A DNA stretch of 45,208 nt from SVQP01 sp045658965 (GCA_045658965.1 JAZOVZ010000005.1:1-45208), one strand, 5' to 3'. Counted from the stretch's first letter, positions 23,390-32,069 are shown. Numbers and translations are program-made. Notes: generated from the sequence alone by a model not told the origin.

Positions 23390-24787
23390 TTGGAAAACAA
23401 TCAACTGCACAAGCGTTACGGGCTGTTTACCGCCATTTGCATGGTAGTGGGTATCGTCATCGGCTCGGGCGTTTTCTTTAAGGCACAGGATATTTTGAAT
23501 TATACAGGCGGCAATATGCTGCTGGGCATTCTTGCATGGGTCATCGGCGGTGCCGTTATGATCATTTGCGCCTTTAATTTTGCCAATTTTTCCACCAAAT
23601 ACGTCAAGGTCAACGGCATTGTGGACTATGCGGAAGCCATCGTGGGCGAGAAGTATGCGTATATGGTGGGCTGGTTTATTGCCACCATTTATTTCCCCGC
23701 CATGACGGCGGTGCTTGCGTGGGTCTCCGCGAGATACACGCTGCTGCTTTTTAATCCCCAAGCGGATATTACGGGCGGACTTTGCATGGCACTCGGCGCG
23801 TTTTATCTCTGCCTGATGTACGCCATCAATATGCTCTCGCCGAGGCTGGCGGGCAAATTGGCGGTCAGCGCAACCGTCATCAAGCTGATCCCGCTGGCAC
23901 TGATCATCGTGGTCGGCACGGTCTGCGGGCTTGTAAGCGGCAGCACGACCGAGGCGTTTGCAGGGAGCGTGCAGGCGGGGAGCGAGGATTTCTCCAGCGT
24001 GTTTGCGGGCATCGCGGCGGCGGTTTTTGCCTACGAGGGCTGGTGCGTGGCAACGTCCATCAACGCAGAGCTTAAAAATCCCAAACGCGACCTGCCGCGT
24101 GCGCTTGTCATCGGTACGGTGATCATTATGGCGGTATATATTTTGTATTTCGTGGGCTTGACGGGCGGTGCGTCCACCGACGTGCTCATGAAGGAGGGCG
24201 CGACCACCGCGGTCAAGCATCTGTTTGGCAGCATAGGCGGCACGGTGCTGAGCGTCTTCGTGGTCATTTCCTGCCTTGGCACGCTCAACGGGCTGATGAT
24301 CGCGTGTCCGCGCGCGGTGTATTCGATTGCCATGCGCGGCAAGGGACCCAATCCCGCATTGCTTGCCTCGGTGGATACGCAGACCAACATGCCCGGAAAC
24401 GCGGGCGTGCTGGCACTTGTCATCTGCAGTGCGTGGTATTTCTATTTTTACGGCGCAAATCTGACCTCTCCCATTTTCGGTGCGTTCAGCTTTGATTCGT
24501 CCGAGCTGCCCATCATCACCACCTACGCCATGTATATCCCCATGTTCGCGGTGTTTGCCGTCAAGGAAGGCAAGAAAAACGTCTTCAAGAATGCCGTCAT
24601 GCCCGTTTTGGCAGTCGTTGCCGCGCTGTTTATGATGTTCGTGGCGGTGTACGCGCACGGCATCCGTCCGTATCAGCAGGCGGCACAGAGGGGTGAGTTT
24701 GCATTCCCCGTGCTGTTCTATCTCATCGTGTTTATCGTCATCATGGCAATCGGCGCAGTGTTTTATAAAAAGAGAAAAAAAGGCTGA
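23390..24787 (+). CDS. APC-family amino acid permease
   Basis: A 465-residue membrane protein with about twelve segments. The first carries the family motif MVVGIVIGSGVFF; FAYEGWCVATSINAELKNPKRDLPRAL near residue 215-240 is the conserved helix 6-loop region of the APC/LAT group, so it resembles the SteT serine/threonine exchanger. The start is TTG at 23390 behind AAGGGGAG; no ATG fits. It probably imports or exchanges amino acids. It sits after the surface M3 peptidase gene with its own promoter. Confidence 0.88.
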   Translation: MENNQLHKRYGLFTAICMVVGIVIGSGVFFKAQDILNYTGGNMLLGILAWVIGGAVMIICAFNFANFSTKYVKVNGIVDYAEAIVGEKYAYMVGWFIATIYFPAMTAVLAWVSARYTLLLFNPQADITGGLCMALGAFYLCLMYAINMLSPRLAGKLAVSATVIKLIPLALIIVVGTVCGLVSGSTTEAFAGSVQAGSEDFSSVFAGIAAAVFAYEGWCVATSINAELKNPKRDLPRALVIGTVIIMAVYILYFVGLTGGASTDVLMKEGATTAVKHLFGSIGGTVLSVFVVISCLGTLNGLMIACPRAVYSIAMRGKGPNPALLASVDTQTNMPGNAGVLALVICSAWYFYFYGANLTSPIFGAFSFDSSELPIITTYAMYIPMFAVFAVKEGKKNVFKNAVMPVLAVVAALFMMFVAVYAHGIRPYQQAAQRGEFAFPVLFYLIVFIVIMAIGAVFYKKRKKG

Positions 24788-24810
24788 GTTCGTTTGAACT
24801 CAGCCTTTTT
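24774..24810. terminator. Bidirectional terminator between the APC and GH38 genes
   Basis: AGGCTGAGTTC/GAACTCAGCCT has A-runs on the left and T-runs on the right and serves both convergent genes. Confidence 0.9.
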
Positions 24811-24825
24811 GAAGCGCTGTAATTT

Positions 24826-27378
24826 TTAAGCCAGCTCCACCGTCAGGATCTTCTTGGCGGGGACCTCGATTTGGATCTTGCCACCCTCTACGGTCAGCTC
24901 GCGCTCGCGCACCTCGGCAAGGTTGGTCAACCACGCCTGCTTGAAGGCAGGGACGTCCATGGTCAGGCTGACGGGCGCGCCCGTGGTATTGAACAGACGC
25001 AGGATGGCACTCTCGCGCTCCTCCGCTTTCTTAAAGGCGGTCATGCGCACGTACTCGTTGTCAAAGCGCACGTAATCTGCCGTAGCGGCAAGCGTGCCCT
25101 CGTGCTTGGTCGTGCCAATCGCGGTTGCAGCAGGGTAAGCAAAGGTGTAGCCCTCGCGGTATGCCTCGGCGCGGTTGTCTACAGAGTAGGGAATCATGGA
25201 ATATTCCAGCGTCCACGTGCCCTTCTTTTGACCCAAAGGCGCGGGGAACACGCCCCAGTCACCGATCTCACCGACCGCACGCACAAGCGTGATCGCCAAG
25301 GTATTGCGCCCGTCGCGCAGTACCTCGTACTCGCAAAGTCCGCGGTTGGCAACCATCAGCGCGTCTGTGCCGGTATCCGATTCCAAGGTGACGAACGCCT
25401 GCGCACGCTGGGCGTTGCAGGGGTTTTTCCACATGGGGGAGGGGGTGATATCGCGGCGCACCACGTCAAACTGTCCCTCTGCGTACACGTGCTCGGTTAC
25501 GATATCCGAGGTAAACAGCGCACGCAGGCGGTGATTTTCCGCACGATTGGTCACAACGGTCTTGAAATCCACACGTGCGACCTTATCGGAAAGCGTGACA
25601 AAGGTGGTAATATCCGCGTCGATCGCCATGGGCACGGTCACCTCGAAGGTCACCGACCAGGGGCTGATCTCGTGCAGTGCGATCTCGGCTGCCGCGTCCG
25701 CGGTGGTCACCGCCACGTCGCCCTGGGCCTGCACGTAGTTGTACAGGTTGCCCACGTCGCGCGTGTCTTCAAAGAGGTTCTGTCCTGCGTACACGCGTCC
25801 CGAACGCTTGTCGGTCACGTCCACAGTGCCGTTTTGGTTGAAGCTGACGGCAAGGAACTCGTTTTCCATGCTGCGCTCGGTGTAGGAAATGGCGGTCTTG
25901 ACGCTTGCCGCCTGCTTTTTAACGCTGAAGGTGCGGTAGCCGATGCCGTGCATTTGTACCTGCATCTCAATGGCAAAGCGGTTGACAAAGCGCGGCTGGC
26001 GGAAGCGGTCCTTGGGCAGGGTATAGGTAAACTGATTGGGAATATAGGTAAATTTCGCAGCCACCTCGTTGCCGTCCTCGTCAAAGATGGCAATGGCTTG
26101 GGTGTCATCGGTCAGGTCAAGGTCTACGTTTGCCGTAACCGTTACTACGCTCTGTCCCGGCTCAAGAGAGAGCACCAGGATGGCGGCGTCGCCGTCCGCG
26201 TCCGCGGTATTGACCGTAGCAGCCAGATAGTCAAGTGCTGCATCGCGCAGCTCCTCGCCGCAAGCGGCGGACTTGGCAAAGCGCGTCTTCATTTCCTCGT
26301 AGATCTCGTCGCAGGAGCAAGAGCAGATCGAGTCGTGGGGGTGGTTCTGCATCAGCTTTTTCCATGCGTAAAGGAACAAATCGGAGCTGTATTCGCCGCC
26401 GCCCAGCTTGGCGATCATGCTTGCGGGTTCGGCAATGCGCTCAAGCAAATGCTGCACGTCGTGGTTTTTCTGCTTGATATCCACGTGTGCGGAGGCGGTG
26501 CAGATCAAGGGGCACGCGCCTGCGGAGAGCTGACCGTTGATCTCACCCTCGAATACGGGGAAGGTGTCACGATAGGGGCGCAGCTCTTCGATGTAGTCCT
26601 TGAAGTTGGATTGCTTGACGATGACCTCGTCCTGCACCTCGTTTGCAAGGGCAATGACCTTGTGCAAATTTGTCTGAATGGGCTGGTGGTCACAGCCGTT
26701 CATGCCGAGGAGGTGATCGGTCTGTGCAAAGCGGGAGGTGCTGCCCACGATGGCGGCAATGCGTGCCTTGAGCGCCTCGGGATCGCTTGGCAGCTCCATG
26801 GCGTTGTGATACCAGTTGGCAAACAGCACACCCATGACCTCCGAGCCGTCGGGGGAGCGCCAAAGCAGCTCGCTTTTGGTAATGCCGTTTTCCTTGATGA
26901 TCTTGTTGTCAGCACCCACGTCGTTGAGACCTCTGCCGAACACGGCGTTGTCAAAGCCAAAGCCGCGCACGATCTGCGGTGCTTGGGAGATGTTGCCAAA
27001 GGCGTCGGGGAAATAGCCGGTCTCGACAGGGTCAGCGCCGATCTCGCGGCACAGCTTGATGCCGTAGAGCATGTTACGCACGTTGGCTTCACCCGAGGTC
27101 AGGTATTCGTCCTGCAGAATGTACCAAGGGCCTACCTGGATGCGGCCTGCGTGCACAAGGGCGAGCAATCGGTCGCGCATATGGGGGCGGATCTCCAGGT
27201 AGTCGTCAATGACGACGTACTGACCGTCCATATGGTAATAGGTGTAGTCCTCGTTCTGCTCCATGACCTCGATCAGGCGATCAAACAGCTCCACCAAGCG
27301 AACGCGGTGCTTTTCAAAGGGGAGGTACCACTCTCTGTCCCAGTGGGAGTGGGGGATGATATGCAACGTTTTTTTCAT
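24826..27378 (-). CDS. GH38 alpha-mannosidase
   Basis: An 850-residue cytoplasmic enzyme of the bacterial MngB-like type. Zinc-site motif HSHWDREW (His12, Asp14), nucleophile Asp125 in GYFPDAFGN, and the third zinc histidine in the HPHDSICSCSCDE segment are present. The C-terminal half is the large beta-sandwich set usual for GH38, with LRALFTSDI and FPAPLGQKKGTWTLEYS. It would cleave mannose from mannosides or phosphomannosyl-glycerate-type substrates. It has its own promoter and stands alone, but mannose-linked glycans would connect it with the two GH99-like proteins. Confidence 0.93.
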   Translation of the reverse strand: MKKTLHIIPHSHWDREWYLPFEKHRVRLVELFDRLIEVMEQNEDYTYYHMDGQYVVIDDYLEIRPHMRDRLLALVHAGRIQVGPWYILQDEYLTSGEANVRNMLYGIKLCREIGADPVETGYFPDAFGNISQAPQIVRGFGFDNAVFGRGLNDVGADNKIIKENGITKSELLWRSPDGSEVMGVLFANWYHNAMELPSDPEALKARIAAIVGSTSRFAQTDHLLGMNGCDHQPIQTNLHKVIALANEVQDEVIVKQSNFKDYIEELRPYRDTFPVFEGEINGQLSAGACPLICTASAHVDIKQKNHDVQHLLERIAEPASMIAKLGGGEYSSDLFLYAWKKLMQNHPHDSICSCSCDEIYEEMKTRFAKSAACGEELRDAALDYLAATVNTADADGDAAILVLSLEPGQSVVTVTANVDLDLTDDTQAIAIFDEDGNEVAAKFTYIPNQFTYTLPKDRFRQPRFVNRFAIEMQVQMHGIGYRTFSVKKQAASVKTAISYTERSMENEFLAVSFNQNGTVDVTDKRSGRVYAGQNLFEDTRDVGNLYNYVQAQGDVAVTTADAAAEIALHEISPWSVTFEVTVPMAIDADITTFVTLSDKVARVDFKTVVTNRAENHRLRALFTSDIVTEHVYAEGQFDVVRRDITPSPMWKNPCNAQRAQAFVTLESDTGTDALMVANRGLCEYEVLRDGRNTLAITLVRAVGEIGDWGVFPAPLGQKKGTWTLEYSMIPYSVDNRAEAYREGYTFAYPAATAIGTTKHEGTLAATADYVRFDNEYVRMTAFKKAEERESAILRLFNTTGAPVSLTMDVPAFKQAWLTNLAEVRERELTVEGGKIQIEVPAKKILTVELA

Positions 27379-27414
27379 GATGTTAAGCTCCTGACGGATA
27401 AATCTTTTTCTTAT

Positions 27415-27443
27415 ATTGTATCATGGATTGGGGAGGATTGCAA
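27415..27443 (-). promoter_or_regulatory. Sigma-A promoter of the GH38 gene
   Basis: TTGCAA (plus-strand 27438-27443) and TACAAT (27415-27420) are 17 bp apart, 37 bp upstream of the start. Confidence 0.8.
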
Positions 27444-27475
27444 GTGTTTTTTGGGGCGCCGCAGGATGAAACGTC

Positions 27476-27506
27476 AAAAAAGGGAGCTCGGAAAAATCCG
27501 AGCTCC
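27476..27506 (-). terminator. Terminator downstream of hairpin array A
   Basis: GGAGCTCGGA/TCCGAGCTCC followed by CTTTTTT on the minus strand. It would end the isomerase transcript after array A, which leaves the array inside a 3' untranslated region. Confidence 0.85.
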
Positions 27507-27548
27507 AATCTTTCGGGATCCTGCTCTGTGCTTATATAGGCGTGTCCG

Positions 27549-27652
27549 TTTGCGCGAAGCGCAACATCATTGGGCGCAAGCCCACATCATTGCAAAGCAC
27601 ATCATTTGCACGAAGTGCAACATCGTTTATTTGCGCCGCAAGGCGCGCTTCA
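27549..27652. repeat. Hairpin array A (spacer CATCAT)
   Basis: Successive short palindromes with different stems (TTGCGCGAAGCGCAA, TGGGCGCAAGCCCA, TGCAAAGCA, TTGCACGAAGTGCAA, GCGCCGCAAGGCGC) are separated by CATCAT or a one-base variant. Loops are GAA or GCAA. The first 87 bp (27547-27633) are nearly identical to the start of array C. Confidence 0.85.
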
Positions 27653-27656
27653 TTCT

Positions 27657-28502
27657 TTACTCCCACATGCCCACGCCCGGCTTGGGCTTGGAATAGACCG
27701 TGGGCTTTTGACGCGCAAAGACCTCACGCGCGTTTTTGGAGAGATCGGAGAAGGTCAGCGTTCTGTCTCGCAGTATGGTGGGCGGGCAGGAAAGACCGGT
27801 CTCATAGATCCAGTTGCCGTCGTAGCCTACCTCTTCAAGCGCGTCCATCACGCCCACCCAGTCCACAATGCCTTCACCGGGCAGCCAATGGCGTTCGTTG
27901 ATGTCGTCGCGGTCGGAAATGTGCGTGGTGGCGATCTTTTTGCCTATCTTGCGGATGAAATCCACCTCTTTTTCGCGGAAGAGGTGGTTGGCATCAAAGC
28001 AAACGCGCAGTCTGTCGTCATAGGCAAGCATGGCAAGGATCTCATCGGAATCACGACCAAGACAGGTGCGGGGCAGATCCTCAATGCAAATGTCCGCGCC
28101 GTATTGCGCCGCCACGTCGGCAAGCAGCGGCAGCGTCTCTCCCGCCCTCTTGATTCTCTCTGCTCTCTCGTCCTCGCGCAAGGGCTCACCGCCTGAGTGC
28201 ATCACGATATGCTTAACGCCAAGGACCTCGGCGCGCTTGATCAGCTCGGACTGGTACGCCATAGCACCCGTGGCGTTCTTGTTGGTCACGTCATAGACCT
28301 GCTGGGGCGCAATAGGTAAGTGAATGCTGCCGATCTCCAAGCCGTGCCGCTTGGCAACGTCTGCCGTCCCCGAAAAGTCCGCCTCGGGGAAATCCTCTGC
28401 GGTCATGGCGATCTCAAGCACCTGTATTTCGCCCTCGACCAGCTTGCGCGCGAGGTCGTCAGTCAGTCTGTCCTTGCCGAATACGGAATAACCAATTTTC
28501 AT
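27657..28502 (-). CDS. Sugar phosphate isomerase/epimerase-like TIM-barrel protein
   Basis: A 281-residue protein of the xylose-isomerase-like (AP endonuclease 2) fold. Conserved elements in order: HLPI, HIVMHSGGEPL, ICIEDLPRT (metal Glu), RVCFDANHLF (metal Asp), TTHISDRDDINERHWLPGEG (His/Asp pair and the family's GxG turn) and IYE near the end. The ATG at 28502 follows AAAAGGAG; the longer frame would cross the leader. It probably isomerises or epimerises a ketose or inositol derivative. No partner gene is adjacent; array A lies in its 3' end and array B upstream of its promoter. Confidence 0.85.
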   Translation of the reverse strand: MKIGYSVFGKDRLTDDLARKLVEGEIQVLEIAMTAEDFPEADFSGTADVAKRHGLEIGSIHLPIAPQQVYDVTNKNATGAMAYQSELIKRAEVLGVKHIVMHSGGEPLREDERAERIKRAGETLPLLADVAAQYGADICIEDLPRTCLGRDSDEILAMLAYDDRLRVCFDANHLFREKEVDFIRKIGKKIATTHISDRDDINERHWLPGEGIVDWVGVMDALEEVGYDGNWIYETGLSCPPTILRDRTLTFSDLSKNAREVFARQKPTVYSKPKPGVGMWE

Positions 28503-28585
28503 GATATTTGCACTCCTTTTCTCGGTATGAATGATTCGCACGTGTCCCGGGCGGTTCTTTTGCGTGTACCGCCTTTCTTTGCTTC

Positions 28586-28614
28586 ATTATACCACAAATC
28601 CGCGGGGCGCGCAA
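28586..28614 (-). promoter_or_regulatory. Sigma-A promoter of the isomerase-like gene
   Basis: TTGCGC (plus-strand 28609-28614) and TATAAT (28586-28591) are spaced by 17 bp. The ~80-nt leader contains a GGCGGT/ACCGCC hairpin. Confidence 0.7.
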
Positions 28615-28627
28615 GGGGGAAGTTTTG

Positions 28628-28806
28628 AGTGATGTTGCGGCGTTGCCGCAGTGATGTTATGGCTTTCGCCATAGTGATGTATTGCGCCGATGTCGCAAAG
28701 TGATGTGATGTGTTCCGCATCCACACGCGCGAAGCGCACATCACTACCGAAGGTAACATCACGCACGAAGTGCGCATCACGTTCCGCAGGGGCGGAACAC
28801 ATCGTT
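28628..28806. repeat. Hairpin array B (spacer GTGATGT, flipping to ACATCAC)
   Basis: The left half has palindromes TGCGGCGTTGCCGCA, TATGGCTTTCGCCATA and TTGCGCCGATGTCGCAA, each preceded by GTGATGT. After a centre near 28710-28735 the spacer becomes ACATCAC or GCATCAC between GCGCGAAGCGC, TACCGAAGGTA, GCACGAAGTGC and GTTCCGCAGGGGCGGAAC. It fills the gap between the isomerase promoter and the next terminator. Confidence 0.85.
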
Positions 28807-28807
28807 G

Positions 28808-28841
28808 AAAAAAGCCGTTTGCTTTCGCAAACGGCTTTTTT
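28808..28841 (-). terminator. Terminator of the 359-residue lipoprotein gene
   Basis: A6, stem GCCGTTTGC/GCAAACGGC and T6, with the minus-strand loop GAAA closed by C-G. Its first base touches the stop codon. It shares this design with the terminators at 31885 and 32909. Confidence 0.92.
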
Positions 28842-29920
28842 CAGTCAACGTACGATATCAGCTGCAGATTTTTGATCTCCATGGTGTGATCAAACGTCGC
28901 AATGGTTTCCCAACCTACGCTCATGCCGCCGATATACAGTTCGGAAAGCGACTCTGCCTTGAAATAGCCGTCCTTGGAGCCTTTCTTCAGCATATCTTCA
29001 AGATACGGCACAAGGTCGATCTCCACGTGTACCCACTCGCCGCTTGTGTCGGGCTTTCTGTTTTGGTACAGCGTGCGGCCGCTGTTTCGGTATACGTATT
29101 TAGAGCCGATCGAATAGATCATTGCGCCCGAAGCATCCGCTTTGCCGCCATCATAACCGACATAATGATTGGTTTTGTCTTGGCGGTTGTCAAAAAGCTG
29201 TACGCCAAACCAGCAGAAATCGTTGGTTTCTGTGCCCTTGACGTAGAAATACATCAAAAACTGTGCCGCGCGCACCCAGTCGCCGTCAATCGGGGTCTCG
29301 GCAAACTCGGTCAGACGGATATCCATGGAAAGGATCAAGCGATCCGCATCACACGCAAGATACGGCACCATGTCCGCATCCAAGGACTTTTTGAAATTAT
29401 CCTGCTCGATCAGCAAATGCGGCCAGTAATCGCCCGATACCGCAGGCTTGCCTTGGTAGTAAAGGCTTGTATCCAGCTCAAAGGTCATCTTGTTTTCGGC
29501 GGGATGGTACGCAAAGGTTCTGCCCGTGCCGTCGGTGATGGCGGTCACGTCACTTTGTGCGCGGTTTGCCACAAGGCAAGGGCCGGAATCCCATTGCGCA
29601 AGTCGCCAGACGGGATTTTGTGCCGAGCCACCGTAAAAATCGTGCGTGTCCAGAACGCTGAACTTGTCGCCGTTTGCGTGATCCTTTTGAGAGAGCAGCT
29701 GCATGCCGCCCTTGAAATCAAGATCGGGAATGATCTGCATGCCGTTATCCTCCTCGGGGGTAGTCTGTGCCGGCTCGGTCGTGTCGGCAGCCGTGGTCGC
29801 CTCGGTCGTTTCGGGCGCGTCGGTAGGTGTTTCGACAGGCGCGTCTGCGGTGCAGGCTGCCAAGGTGGGCAGGCACATAGCCGCGATCAAAAGCAATAAG
29901 GTCAATTTCAGATTTTTCAT
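28841..29920 (-). CDS. Lipoprotein of unknown function
   Basis: A 359-residue protein with signal peptide and lipobox LAAC (Cys23), followed by a Thr/Glu/Pro linker (about 24-60). ATG follows AGGAGGAAGAC. The remainder is beta-rich, with SLYYQGKPAVSGDYWPHLLIEQD, LILSMDIRLTEF and EWVHVEIDLVPYLEDML, reminiscent of lectin or jelly-roll carbohydrate-binding proteins, but I cannot assign a family. It stands alone between hairpin array B and the arsC pair. Confidence 0.7.
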   Translation of the reverse strand: MKNLKLTLLLLIAAMCLPTLAACTADAPVETPTDAPETTEATTAADTTEPAQTTPEEDNGMQIIPDLDFKGGMQLLSQKDHANGDKFSVLDTHDFYGGSAQNPVWRLAQWDSGPCLVANRAQSDVTAITDGTGRTFAYHPAENKMTFELDTSLYYQGKPAVSGDYWPHLLIEQDNFKKSLDADMVPYLACDADRLILSMDIRLTEFAETPIDGDWVRAAQFLMYFYVKGTETNDFCWFGVQLFDNRQDKTNHYVGYDGGKADASGAMIYSIGSKYVYRNSGRTLYQNRKPDTSGEWVHVEIDLVPYLEDMLKKGSKDGYFKAESLSELYIGGMSVGWETIATFDHTMEIKNLQLISYVD

Positions 29921-30005
29921 GTCTTCCTCCTGAATGAAACTTGAAGGGAAGGGCTGGGGTATATTATGCAGAGAGAGGGCGGTGCGTAAGCGTCACGCGC
30001 AACCG

Positions 30006-30386
30006 TCATGACAGCGCTGCAATTTTTTGCTCTATGGTTTTAATCACCGCCACAAACTCCGCGTCGCTCTTTCCCGTGGGATCGGGCAAGCCCCAATCGT
30101 CATCAAACGCTCTGCCGATGAAGGGGCATCCAACGTCACAGCCCATAGAGATCGCAACGTCGGGGGTCGGTATCTTGTCAATTGTTTTGCTGTACTGCGT
30201 CAGTTCCATATCGATGCCGTAAAGCTCCTTCATCAGCCGTACGGCATCTTGGTTGATCTGCGGTTTTGTCTCGGTTCCTGCCGAATAAAAGTCGAATGCA
30301 TCCCCGCGCAGGTGCTTGCCAAGTGCCTCGGCAATCTGACTGCGGCAGGAATTATGCACGCAAATAAAGGCTATCTTCTGTTTCAT
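30006..30386 (-). CDS. arsC: Arsenate reductase / low-molecular-weight phosphatase family protein
   Basis: A 126-residue protein with the P-loop CVHNSCRS (Cys9-x5-Arg15) of thioredoxin-type ArsC and LMW phosphatases. The motif IPTPDVAISMGCDVGCPF and the catalytic DWGLPDP acid region are those of ArsC, including the Cys pair expected for the disulfide cascade. Start at 30386 overlaps the DUF5714 stop by four bases (ATGA), so the longer frame through that gene is rejected. It would reduce arsenate to arsenite in the cytoplasm; no arsenite exporter or arsR gene lies beside it. Confidence 0.9.
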   Translation of the reverse strand: MKQKIAFICVHNSCRSQIAEALGKHLRGDAFDFYSAGTETKPQINQDAVRLMKELYGIDMELTQYSKTIDKIPTPDVAISMGCDVGCPFIGRAFDDDWGLPDPTGKSDAEFVAVIKTIEQKIAALS

Positions 30387-31063
30387 TTGAACGGACACCT
30401 CACGCCAATGCATTGATTGTTGTGTGCCGAATGGATGCACTTGACCTCGCCAAGCTCCATGCTGACGCCAAGGTGCTCCTTTGCAAACGCAACGGCTTGG
30501 ATGATGGAGATATAGGAATCGCGCTTGCAGCATCGCGGGCCGCCCACCTCGCCGATCGCGCCGAGCGCACAGGAGGTCATCTTGTTTGAAAGTCCCCACG
30601 CCTGCTCTGCAAGTGGTGTCGGGCCCGTGACGATGGACACAAACATTCCTGCGCTCACGCCTGCTCCGCAAGCGCCCCAGAATCCGCAAGCGCCACCGGG
30701 CACTTTCTTTCCGCGGGATTGCATTTCAAAAAGTGCTTTGGGCAGGTCGATCTTGCCGCCTGCGTTTTTGTAAGCAGTCAGCAAAGCCGAGCCAACCATA
30801 ACGTGATGCTCGGGACCGTGCATATGGCAGAACGGCAGAGCCATCATTTTCTGAATGATCTTGATAGGATCTTTCGATTTTTCTGCAAGGCATACGGCAA
30901 TGATGCTGTCCATCCCCTGCGTGTGGCACTCGTTGCATATGTAATGACCGTTCTTGCAAGCGGTCTTGCTGTTTTCCTTTTTGTGGCAGATGGCACATTC
31001 CATCAGCTCGTCGTTGTCAAGATATTGCAGCGGCGCACCGCAGATCAAGCATTCGTCCTTCAT
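30383..31063 (-). CDS. DUF5714-domain protein with zinc-ribbon-like N-terminus
   Basis: A 226-residue protein. Cys pairs CLICG (5-8), CAICH (23-26) and CKNGHYICNEC near 36-46 suggest one or two metal sites. The rest matches the DUF5714 pattern: FCHMHGPEHHVMVGSALLTAYKN, GGACGFWGACGAGVSAGMFVS, GGPRCCKRDSYISI and NNQCIGVRCPF, rich in Cys, His and Gly. The function is unknown. It is the first gene of a two-gene operon with arsC, which suggests a link to arsenic or other thiol-reactive stress, but no activity is established. Confidence 0.88.
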   Translation of the reverse strand: MKDECLICGAPLQYLDNDELMECAICHKKENSKTACKNGHYICNECHTQGMDSIIAVCLAEKSKDPIKIIQKMMALPFCHMHGPEHHVMVGSALLTAYKNAGGKIDLPKALFEMQSRGKKVPGGACGFWGACGAGVSAGMFVSIVTGPTPLAEQAWGLSNKMTSCALGAIGEVGGPRCCKRDSYISIIQAVAFAKEHLGVSMELGEVKCIHSAHNNQCIGVRCPFK

Positions 31064-31088
31064 GTTTTACCTCTGAATATGGGTTTTT

Positions 31089-31094
31089 ATTATA
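31089..31094 (-). promoter_or_regulatory. -10 box upstream of the DUF5714-arsC operon
   Basis: A perfect TATAAT stands on the minus strand 26 bp upstream of the start. I see no good -35 at 17 bp, so the promoter may be activator-dependent. Confidence 0.5.
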
Positions 31095-31144
31095 CCGTGA
31101 ATCGTGCAAGTGTATGGGGTAGCGTAGGGGTTATGGAAAGAAAA

Positions 31145-31618
31145 TCACCAAGTCCTGTCTTTGCGCAAATGATTCCATGCGTATTGGATCGATGCGTATG
31201 TGATCTCTATCCAGCAGTCCTTGAAATACGGCTTTTTGTCCACGCGCAAATTGCACTTCCATATCGCGTTGTGCTCGCCTTGATTGTATCGGTACAAAAA
31301 TTCCAGCTTGCATTTGCCGCTGTTAATCTTGTCCACGAGATCTCCAATGCTCCATTCCTTGCGCACAATTTGTCCGAAAAGCGACTTTTCAAAAACGTAT
31401 ATGGTTACGTCGTATTCGTTGTCTATCAAGGTGTATTCCACCCGGGAGGCATCCGTCCGCACCGCCTTATCGGGCATGCCCTCGGAATGATCGGGCAGCA
31501 CCCAAAATCCGTCGGGGAATGCAAAGCTTAGCTGCTTGTCTTGCAAGCAAACGCGATCGGTAATGCAATCGTGCAGCGTGAACAGGTCTTCATCTCTGTC
31601 GCAGTGTAAAAATTCCAT
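31145..31618 (-). CDS. Hypothetical protein, 157 residues
   Basis: A soluble protein starting MEFLHCDRDEDLFTLHDCIT. The ATG at 31618 follows AAAGGCGG and fits the promoter at 31644. It ends with KPYFKDCWIEITYASIQYAWNHLR. It is aromatic-rich and mixed alpha/beta. I do not recognise a family. No operon partner is present. Confidence 0.65.
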   Translation of the reverse strand: MEFLHCDRDEDLFTLHDCITDRVCLQDKQLSFAFPDGFWVLPDHSEGMPDKAVRTDASRVEYTLIDNEYDVTIYVFEKSLFGQIVRKEWSIGDLVDKINSGKCKLEFLYRYNQGEHNAIWKCNLRVDKKPYFKDCWIEITYASIQYAWNHLRKDRTW

Positions 31619-31643
31619 GTGTGCCACCGCCTTTCTTGGGTTC

Positions 31644-31672
31644 ATTATACCATACTTCAAGTTAAAAATCAA
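31644..31672 (-). promoter_or_regulatory. Sigma-A promoter of the 157-residue hypothetical gene
   Basis: TTGATT (plus-strand 31667-31672) and TATAAT (31644-31649) are 17 bp apart. Confidence 0.82.
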
Positions 31673-31691
31673 CTCTATTTCAGCGCACTAA

Positions 31692-31884
31692 GCAAACGGT
31701 TTCATTCCGTTTGCGCGAAGCGCAACATCATTGGGCGTAAGCCCACTTCATTGCGAAGCACATCATTTGCACGGAGTGCAACATCGTTCATTTGTGTCCG
31801 CCTTGCGGCGGAATGATGTTGAGCTGACGCTCAAATGATGTTGCGTGCAAGCACGCAAATGATGTTGTGCCTGCGGCACAAATG
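31692..31884. repeat. Hairpin array C (spacer CATCAT, flipping to ATGATGT)
   Basis: The left half repeats array A with five differences in 87 bp (31708-31794), all in loops or spacers. After the centre GTCCGCCTTGCGGCGGA the spacer is ATGATGT between TGAGCTGACGCTCA, TGCGTGCAAGCACGCA and TGTGCCTGCGGCACA. The array ends in the terminator-like hairpin at 31885. Positions 31919-32069 hold no gene that I can support. Confidence 0.85.
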
Positions 31885-31918
31885 AAAAAATCCGCATTCT
31901 TTCGAATGCGGATTTTTT
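31885..31918 (-). terminator. Terminator-like hairpin at the end of array C
   Basis: A6, TCCGCATT/AATGCGGA and T6 with a minus-strand GAAA loop. The nearest upstream minus-strand gene ends 150 bp away at 32070. Confidence 0.8.
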
Positions 31919-32069
31919 GGCAGGGGCGGTTAATTTCGAACCGTATGCCTAATTTTTTTGAAATCGATCCGTGGTTTTCAGTCGGTGGGTAGACTTATCC
32001 CTTGGCGATGATGGGAGCAAAAAGTTAACCGAGGTCTGTCGGACTTTTGCACCATGCTTGCAAACGGAT

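Noticed and set aside
24871..27696. 941-residue open frame on the plus strand
   Set aside because: It lies antisense to the GH38 gene with intact catalytic motifs and runs into hairpin array A. Long antisense frames are expected at this GC content.
28499..28802. Two small minus-strand frames over array B
   Set aside because: They read through palindromic repeats and the isomerase promoter; their composition is that of the repeat, not of protein.
31918..31945. tRNA-like 3' end next to array C
   Set aside because: The minus strand shows GGTTCGAA...GCCCCTGCCA, similar to the 3' end of tRNA-Trp, but the T-stem does not pair properly and there is no 5' half. At most it is a remnant.
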